Shown here piece after piece: positions 1 to 5,700 of a stretch of 8,038 bases of DNA. The notes under the pieces were generated by a model, which worked only from the letters and a program-made list of their open reading frames with translations, made no database searches and was not told where the DNA came from. Origin of the DNA: an uncultured Bacillota bacterium (GTDB lineage Bacteria; Bacillota_I; Bacilli_A; RF39; UBA660); the NCBI GenBank assembly GCA_947176475.1, contig CAMWQX010000038.1:1-8038 (forward strand), given 5' to 3'. A program made the position numbers and the translations under genes. The number at the start of each line of letters is the position of its first letter. Within the stretch, counting starts at the first letter, position 1.

Positions 1-464
1 TCTTCATTTATATCAATATTTAATTTTTTTAAATCTACTTTTACTTTATCAAACAGTATATCATCATATCTATTTAACGTTATAAAATAATGATACACAC
101 TTAAGAAATAATACTTTTGCTCGCTTTTACTTTTATCAATAAGTCTAAATATCTGATTGTCAATTAAATCACGATTATCAAACATACAATAATAGGCATC
201 TCTTTCCCTACCCAACTTCAACACTTTACTTAGAAACTTATCTTTATCTATATTCGGTATTGAACGCATAAAGAAAGATATATATCGCAGATTATTTGTA
301 TCAAGAATTTTCTCTTCTAAAAAAGCAATATCTACATTCTTAACATAATAAGCTAACATAAATAAAATACGTGCATCTTTATTTGTTAATGCTTCATTTA
401 ATATCTCATTATAAATATTTTCAGGCATATCATCTTTATAAGCCAATATTTTATCAATCATCAT
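1..464 (-). CDS. Partial alpha-helical repeat protein, N-terminal 154 residues, function unknown
   Basis: This open frame runs from an ATG at 464 off the left edge without a stop, so only the first 154 codons are visible. The start is fixed within a few codons: an in-frame TGA lies just upstream (470-468), a GGTGA-like site precedes the ATG, and a second ATG follows directly. The protein is rich in Ile, Lys, Asp, Tyr and Phe and has no signal peptide or obvious membrane segment. It appears to be built of about 28-residue helical-hairpin units, roughly residues 3-29, 30-58, 59-85, 87-113 and 115-144. Each pairs an aromatic-rich helix with a second helix that often contains FLxxK(I/V)L or a similar pattern (FLEEKIL at 48-54, FLSKVL at 77-82, ILFDKV at 136-141). 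This resembles HEAT/ARM-like solenoids that bind other proteins, but I do not recognise a family. It is the fourth gene of the operon, 9 nt after the nucleotidase stop. Confidence 0.8.
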   Translation of the reverse strand, partial: MMIDKILAYKDDMPENIYNEILNEALTNKDARILFMLAYYVKNVDIAFLEEKILDTNNLRYISFFMRSIPNIDKDKFLSKVLKLGRERDAYYCMFDNRDLIDNQIFRLIDKSKSEQKYYFLSVYHYFITLNRYDDILFDKVKVDLKKLNIDINE

Positions 465-473
465 AATTCACCA

Positions 474-1031
474 TTATAAAATACTATCTAAAACTTTTTC
501 TATATCATACCAATTATAAACACGTATAATTCCCATTTTCTTTAATTCTTCATCACTTATATTCCTATTATGCCATGCATCATAAAGTAATTTTATCTTT
601 CCATCAGTTAAATTACTAACCTTATCATCTATTCTAACATCAAAATGTAAAATTGATTTATCGGTCGTAAAAACATATTTTTCTGGTGCTATAAATGGTA
701 ATTTTTCTTTTAAATAATAATACTTATTACTTAAACTATTCCCACTTATATCGATAACATCTTTCCATAAATATGATGTAACAATATAAACATTATGTTT
801 TTTATTTAACTTTTCCATCACTTCATAACAATGCTCATATATCTCATCGCCTTCATAGAAATTCTTATCTTTAACACTTTCCCAAAACTCTGGTGCACGA
901 TCTCCAAGCAACTCTTGTAAGTAATAAGTTTTAACATTATTAATATCGATTTTTTCGCCTAAAAAATCACATATAAGATCAAAGAAAATATTCCCAGTGA
1001 TAACATCATCCATATCCACCATTATATTCAT
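474..1031 (-). CDS. HAD-superfamily 5'(3')-deoxyribonucleotidase-like protein (NT5C type)
   Basis: The 185-residue product fits the HAD hydrolase family that includes cytosolic 5'(3')-deoxyribonucleotidases and bacterial NT5C-like proteins. These remove phosphate from (deoxy)nucleoside monophosphates. Motif I is DMDDV at residues 6-10, with D6 as presumed nucleophile and D8 as acid/base. Motif II is T85/S86 after the strand VYIV, motif III is K125, and motif IV is IDD at 134-136 for magnesium. The later LLYDAWHNR (148-156) resembles the family's conserved segment after motif IV. A 75-residue stretch between motifs I and II fits a helical cap. No signal peptide is seen, so it is probably cytoplasmic. 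The ATG overlaps the upstream stop as TAATG, with an AGGGTGGA ribosome site 8-10 nt upstream, indicating coupled translation. The fold is well supported, but the exact substrate cannot be read from the sequence. Phage-encoded relatives exist, so a role in nucleotide salvage or in a mobile or defence context are both open. Confidence 0.85.
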   Translation of the reverse strand: MNIMVDMDDVITGNIFFDLICDFLGEKIDINNVKTYYLQELLGDRAPEFWESVKDKNFYEGDEIYEHCYEVMEKLNKKHNVYIVTSYLWKDVIDISGNSLSNKYYYLKEKLPFIAPEKYVFTTDKSILHFDVRIDDKVSNLTDGKIKLLYDAWHNRNISDEELKKMGIIRVYNWYDIEKVLDSIL

Positions 1032-1621
1032 TATTCTAATCCACCCTTAAGCGTATATTTGCGAACATCATTCATATCTCCTTGATGCTCATAATCTAAC
1101 GAATCCATCGCCTTTTGTAAAAACGCATATACTAACTCAAAAGTCTTAACCAAATCCGTTTTCTTATGTGTTTCAAGACTATATAACTTATTTCCTTTTA
1201 TTGTTAAGAATGGTGTTTCTAGCATCTTTTCATCTTCACTTAATCGCCAATCAGGCGCAAACATTTGAATTTCTTGAATTAACCCCATAATATAAAACAC
1301 TATTGAACTCAACACCGTATCTACATCATCCTCTGGTAAACATCCCTTTAAATACTCCATTAAACCTAAAGTATCTAATTCATCTAAATCATGACCCACA
1401 AATTTTATAGTTTTAATAACCTTTTTTAAGTATTCCTTTAAAACTTCATCAATTGCTTCCCTTTTTCCCTGTAATTCTAATGTGAAATAATCTCTTTCAT
1501 TTAATCTTTCATTATTATAAACATAAATATCTCTTGTTAATGTATTATCTTTCATACCTTGCATAATCTTACTCTCCTTTATAAATCTTTCTAATTTCTT
1601 TTCGATATTCTCTATATCCAT
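1031..1621 (-). CDS. Conserved-looking hypothetical protein, 196 residues
   Basis: I do not recognise this protein. I chose the ATG at 1621 over an upstream TTG at 1654, because the ATG lies one nucleotide after the preceding stop (TAA-A-ATG) and the TTG would add an 11-residue tail overlapping the peptidase gene. The upstream ribosome site is weak (AGAAGA, about 12 nt away), so translation is probably coupled to the gene before it. The product is soluble-looking and mostly helical. Residues 1-25 form a charged amphipathic helix. A strand-like stretch (31-51) is followed by a Lys-rich helix (55-74) and an acidic loop (78-84). A hydrophobic helix (102-120) is too polar at its flanks to be a clear membrane span. 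A motif around W125 and a C-terminal helix (156-175) follow. One Cys (C94) is present and there are no catalytic signatures. Its position between a peptidase and a nucleotidase suggests a partner or regulator, which is inference only. Confidence 0.8.
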   Translation of the reverse strand: MDIENIEKKLERFIKESKIMQGMKDNTLTRDIYVYNNERLNERDYFTLELQGKREAIDEVLKEYLKKVIKTIKFVGHDLDELDTLGLMEYLKGCLPEDDVDTVLSSIVFYIMGLIQEIQMFAPDWRLSEDEKMLETPFLTIKGNKLYSLETHKKTDLVKTFELVYAFLQKAMDSLDYEHQGDMNDVRKYTLKGGLE

Positions 1622-1622
1622 T

Positions 1623-2669
1623 TTAGTTGTTAATATCTTCTGGATTATCAACAATTTTTCTAACCAAATCCATTTCTGGAGTTTTACCTATTTCATGAAT
1701 AACCGTATTATATTTTTCTAAATTATCATCGGTTTTCAAATGATCAAATACACACATAGCCGAATAGACATAAGGAAACATATATTCATTCTTAATAGTA
1801 TATAAATAATTAAGTAAAACTTCATTATTAGGTATACGCAATCGCCTGTATATATCTTTCTTTCGTGCTTTTCTTGTAAATTCTTCCGCTGTCTTTGACT
1901 CAGTTATGTCTAACTCATTAAATAACCCGGCAAAAGCATCAAGCATATTGATTATTCTAATCATTGCTTTAACTGCCTCTTTCTTATATATACCATTTTT
2001 TATAAAATAGTCAAGTACTCTTATCTCATAACTAAAAGATTCATACTCTCCTAATATATGATTTTCTAGTAATTCTATATCATTTATCGCCAAACGACGT
2101 TGATGTCCAGCCTCATGAGATAAACTGTTAACAATCATTATATTACTTATTCTCGGCAATAAAATATAATAATCAGGAACATCTCCATCTCTTACACAAC
2201 GCATACAAGCTTGTGTTTCACTATTGCCTATCTGAATTTTATTTTTTGTATCAAGAGCTACTTTTTTATAATCATTATAGGCATCATCGCCAAATATATC
2301 ATGTATAGCTTCCCCTATTAATTTTGCTAAATTATTTACATTCATTGATTTTGAAAATTGAACATAAGGCATATCCATATCTAAATCATAGAATTTTTCA
2401 ATTATACTAGTCTTTATTCGTAAAACCTCAGGAGCATATTTAACGACATTCGGAACTTCTTGAATTTCTCTTATTTTAGAAATTGCTGATGTCTTCTCTT
2501 TTCCAGGGATACCTTCAGAAAGAAGATGTCCAAGAATTAACAAAGAGTATCGATCAAATAAATCTTCATACTTTTCTCTTTCTTGTTCATCAGTAGTTAT
2601 CTCCATTAAATGCTCATAGTATTCCTGTCTTTTATTGATATACTCAATATCCCAACCATATCGTTCCAT
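1623..2669 (-). CDS. Putative zinc metallopeptidase, small M3/oligoendopeptidase F-like
   Basis: The 348-residue product carries a gluzincin zinc site. HEAGH at 185-189 gives ligands H185 and H189 and catalytic E186. Nineteen residues later E208 starts the pattern ExxSxxxE (E208, S211, E215), followed by a hydrophobic helix ending LDYF. That matches the third-ligand helix of M3 peptidases (EIASTFNE in PepF, EAPSQMLE in thimet oligopeptidase). A later aromatic segment FPYVYSAM (298-305) resembles the M3 substrate-binding tyrosine region. M3 enzymes are usually about 600 residues, so this is a compact version with a short helical N-terminal part. C155 and C158 form an unusual CxxC. No signal peptide is present, which suggests a cytoplasmic oligopeptidase. 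The start is ATG 2669, placed about 19 nt after a promoter and 5 nt after a G6 ribosome site. An upstream in-frame TTG at 2732 lies inside the terminator and is excluded. It is the first gene of the operon. The zinc site is clear; the M3 placement is likely but not certain. Confidence 0.8.
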   Translation of the reverse strand: MERYGWDIEYINKRQEYYEHLMEITTDEQEREKYEDLFDRYSLLILGHLLSEGIPGKEKTSAISKIREIQEVPNVVKYAPEVLRIKTSIIEKFYDLDMDMPYVQFSKSMNVNNLAKLIGEAIHDIFGDDAYNDYKKVALDTKNKIQIGNSETQACMRCVRDGDVPDYYILLPRISNIMIVNSLSHEAGHQRRLAINDIELLENHILGEYESFSYEIRVLDYFIKNGIYKKEAVKAMIRIINMLDAFAGLFNELDITESKTAEEFTRKARKKDIYRRLRIPNNEVLLNYLYTIKNEYMFPYVYSAMCVFDHLKTDDNLEKYNTVIHEIGKTPEMDLVRKIVDNPEDINN

Positions 2670-2674
2670 AATAA

Positions 2675-2680
2675 CCCCCC
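2675..2680 (-). promoter_or_regulatory. G6 ribosome binding site of the metallopeptidase gene
   Basis: A run of six G lies 5 nt upstream of the ATG at 2669 in otherwise AT-only DNA. It can pair with the CCUCC of 16S rRNA through G-C and G-U pairs. It fixes the ATG at 2669 as the start. A homopolymer of six G is also a plausible slippage site, although no evidence of variation can be seen in one sequence. Confidence 0.65.
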
Positions 2681-2694
2681 AAAATATTCCATAT

Positions 2695-2723
2695 ATAATA
2701 TCACATTTTAAGAAATAATACAA
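2695..2723 (-). promoter_or_regulatory. Predicted sigma-A-type promoter of the four-gene operon
   Basis: On the minus strand a -35-like TTGTAT (2718-2723) is separated by 17 nt from a -10 TATTAT (2695-2700), which matches 5 of 6 consensus positions. The predicted transcription start near 2688 gives a leader of about 19 nt before ATG 2669. The first two T of the -35 are the end of the preceding terminator's T tract, so the two signals overlap. The -35 matches only 3 of 6, so strength is uncertain. Confidence 0.55.
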
Positions 2724-2751
2724 AAAAAGCAATCGCTTATAAACGATTGCT
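2722..2751 (-). terminator. Intrinsic terminator of the giant repeat-protein gene
   Basis: On the minus strand an 8-bp perfect stem AGCAATCG / CGATTGCT (arms 2744-2751 and 2728-2735) encloses an 8-nt loop, followed directly by seven T (2722-2728). The last two bases of the TAG stop codon form the first two bases of the stem, so there is no spacer between coding sequence and terminator. Confidence 0.88.
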
Positions 2752-5700
2752 ATAATTTAAATAATCCACCGCTAGGTTTAGGAAGTTCAATATCAATTTC
2801 CTTTTGATTAATATAGTCAAATAAACTAACACATCCATTTGATATCAAATCTGGTATTAACAAGTTACAAATAAATTCATCTCTTGTTATAGATTCTCCA
2901 TTAACTATCAAAGTCGTATCATCTGGTAAAAGAGTTAAAACATTATTTTCTTCCAAATAATCAAGAATACTAATCTCCCGACCATCTTCATAAGCGACTA
3001 TCGTATTCATGATTTCTTCAGTTTTATCACCAAATAAGAATCGATAAATACTTATTCTATACTCTTGTGGGATATTCCCATTTAATAAGTTATCTCTTTC
3101 TTCTTGCATCAAAGCATCAGCTGAATTCAATGTTCTAAATGTAACACTAGCCATAGCATCTGCTAAACTTTTTTCTTCATTTGGCTCTTCTTCTTCATCA
3201 AAGAATATTTCCTCTGTACCGAATCCTGTAAATGCCTCAGACTCAGGGTCCAATTCATTTCCGCCTTTTTCAGCAGGAATTTGTTCAGATGCAGCTTCAA
3301 TAGCATCAACTAATGCCTCTGAATCACCAACTACTTCAACTTTATTTACTTCTTCAACTAATTTTAATAAATCATTTAAATGTTGTTCATGCTCATTTCT
3401 AGCAGTTGTCGCATCTTCTATTTTCAAAACACTGGATTTAACTTCTTCGGAAAATAAATCTTGTGCCGTTTTAACAACTTCACTTCCATCGCTTCCAAGC
3501 ATAGTTTCATCAAAACCAGTAAATTCCGCATCACCTTCTAATGAAGGTAATTTTTCAAGATCATCAAATAAACTTGTAAGAGACGTTCCTTGAGGATTAT
3601 CTTTTTTATCTTGAGAAGTTTGAGTCGTTGAAATATCTTCGGCAGCTGACTCCCCATTACTTACTCCTCTTAACATTAGATCCATTCGACGTTCTTCTGG
3701 ATTTTTATTTTGTTCAATAGCATATACTTGTTGAATTTTCTCTTCAAGAGAAGTATTAATTAATCCTTGAGGTCCAGCCATTTCAATAGCTGTTCCTCCT
3801 ACCATTTCTTCATCAAAACCAGTGAAAGTTTCTTCCTCGGCTTGCTCTACATTTTCACCAGATGTCATATTTAGTAAATGCTCTAAATAACTTTCACTTT
3901 CACTCATTTCCTCTTTTGGAACTTCTCTTCCAACTTCAGTACTTTTTTCTTCTTTAGTATCCTCAACAATTCGTGGTTGTGGTTCTAACGCCGCTCTTTC
4001 AAGTTCAGCTAAGCGAATTTCTTCATCCGTTGGAACATGAACATACGTTGAAGGAAGATTTAAAGCTGTCTCTTCAGTTTCTAAAACTTGCTCGCCTTCT
4101 TTTTGTTCGGTTAAATTATTTAATAGACTATTTAAATGTGCCTCTTGTTCATTTACAACCGTCACTTTTTCTTGAACTTTATTCTTATCTGCTCCTTCTT
4201 GAACAGTCATAGCAAATAACTCTTGAGGAGTAGAAGCTACATCCAAATAGTTTGTTTGATCAGCTATATCTTCCGCATTAAATCCCGTGAATTCTCCCTC
4301 TTGCTGATTTTCAACAGCATCTAATAATTTTTGCAAATAAGCTTCATTTTCGCTAGGTTCATGACTTATTTCCCTAGCACCAATCATTTCTTCTCTAATG
4401 CTTCCTAATACTGGCTCCGTTTGAGTTTCCGCCTTTTTTAACAATGCTTCTAATTCTTGTTCTTTATCAGAAACAACTGGATGATAAACTGGTCTTTCTA
4501 CATGCTCTTCTACTCCGGCAACAGCTGGAGTATCTTTTCCAAGGTTCTCAAGCATTTTCGTCAACCTTTGATCTTCTTCACTAACCTTTTGAACAACAGT
4601 TACTGGCGCAGGAGCTTCAATTACAACGGCAGGAGGTTGAAAATCCCCACGCAACATTGCATCAAATCGTTCTTCTTCTTTATTAGTTGCTTTCTTTGGC
4701 ATATCTGCTTTAGATACGTTTGCTAATGACGATTCAAACATCTCAGATGTCCCATTTGCAGTACCTTGAGCATTTGTCACATCAAACATATCTTCATTAA
4801 ATCCATTAAAATCACTTCTAGGTGGAGTTTCCATTGCATCTCTTAAAAGTTTCTCCAAAGCTTCTTCTTGTTCCGTAGTTACATGATGATATGTCGTTTT
4901 TGGCATATCTCCCATTTGAATAGAAGATTGATTATTTTTTCTTTCATCCAATGCCGCTAACATTGCTTCTATTCTCTTTTCTGCAGGCGATTTAGCTTTT
5001 TCTCTCTCTTCAACTTTTGAGACATTTTCGGCAAATACAGCACTAGGAGTTAAATCTGTTCCTAACTCGCCAGCATTATTTTCAATATCGAGCATTCCCA
5101 TATCAAATCCGGCAAATGCTGAATTATTACTATTACTTGTTGCAGCTGCAAGCACAGCATCAAGATATTTTTCCGCTTCACTTTGTGGAATAGATGCTGA
5201 TCTAACAGCAACTGCCGTGCTACCTTTTGAACTATCTAAAGAATCATTTGAAACATTTTCTCCATGTTCTAATTTATCTTCTTCTAAATTTCCTTTTCCA
5301 CTTTGTGACATTCTTAGTAGTTCTTCTAAATATTCTTCACCAGGGTTAACTTCCTTAGGAACCTCTTTTGTTTTTCTATCGCTAATACTAGTTCCCATCA
5401 ATTGCATTAATGCATTTTCTTCATCTTGCATCTCCGCCATTTCTGCTGCTCTTCGTTCACGATATTCTCTTAAAAGATCCATTGTTGGATTTTCTTCTTT
5501 TTCTTGTTCGGTTTGACTAGCAGGACTCTTTTCATCAACTTGTCGTGCTTCAATAACATCTTTATCGGAAAGACCATTATTTCCAACTACTTCTTCACCA
5601 GGTTGTTCATCAGAAATAATATCGCCTTCTCCACCCTCTTTAACTGATTCAGCATATTCATTCATTAAATCTTGTAAGAATGTTGGACCAAACAACGAAC

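Noticed and set aside
1031..1621. Possible membrane protein based on the hydrophobic segment near residues 102-120
   Set aside because: The segment contains only a short apolar core and ends in charged residues, which fits a buried helix better than a membrane span.
1622..1654. N-terminal extension of the 196-residue protein from a TTG at 1654
   Set aside because: It overlaps the end of the peptidase gene and uses a rare start, while an ATG one nucleotide after the preceding stop fits the operon spacing better.
2670..2732. N-terminal extension of the metallopeptidase from a TTG at 2732, giving a hydrophobic stretch that looks like a signal anchor
   Set aside because: The extension is a translation of the terminator, promoter and G6 ribosome site. 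Transcription should begin downstream of that TTG, so the apparent membrane segment is an artefact.
3973..4212. Plus-strand open frame of 79 codons, and similar plus-strand frames at 4457-4726, 5217-5516, 6584-6892 and 7203-7412
   Set aside because: All lie antisense to the giant gene or its leader, have the composition expected of complementary Glu-rich codons (many Leu, Phe, Ser) and lack convincing ribosome sites.
3221..5347. Possible CRISPR array or DNA-level tandem repeat in the giant gene
   Set aside because: Periodicity exists in the protein motifs only. The DNA copies are diverged, coding and unevenly spaced.
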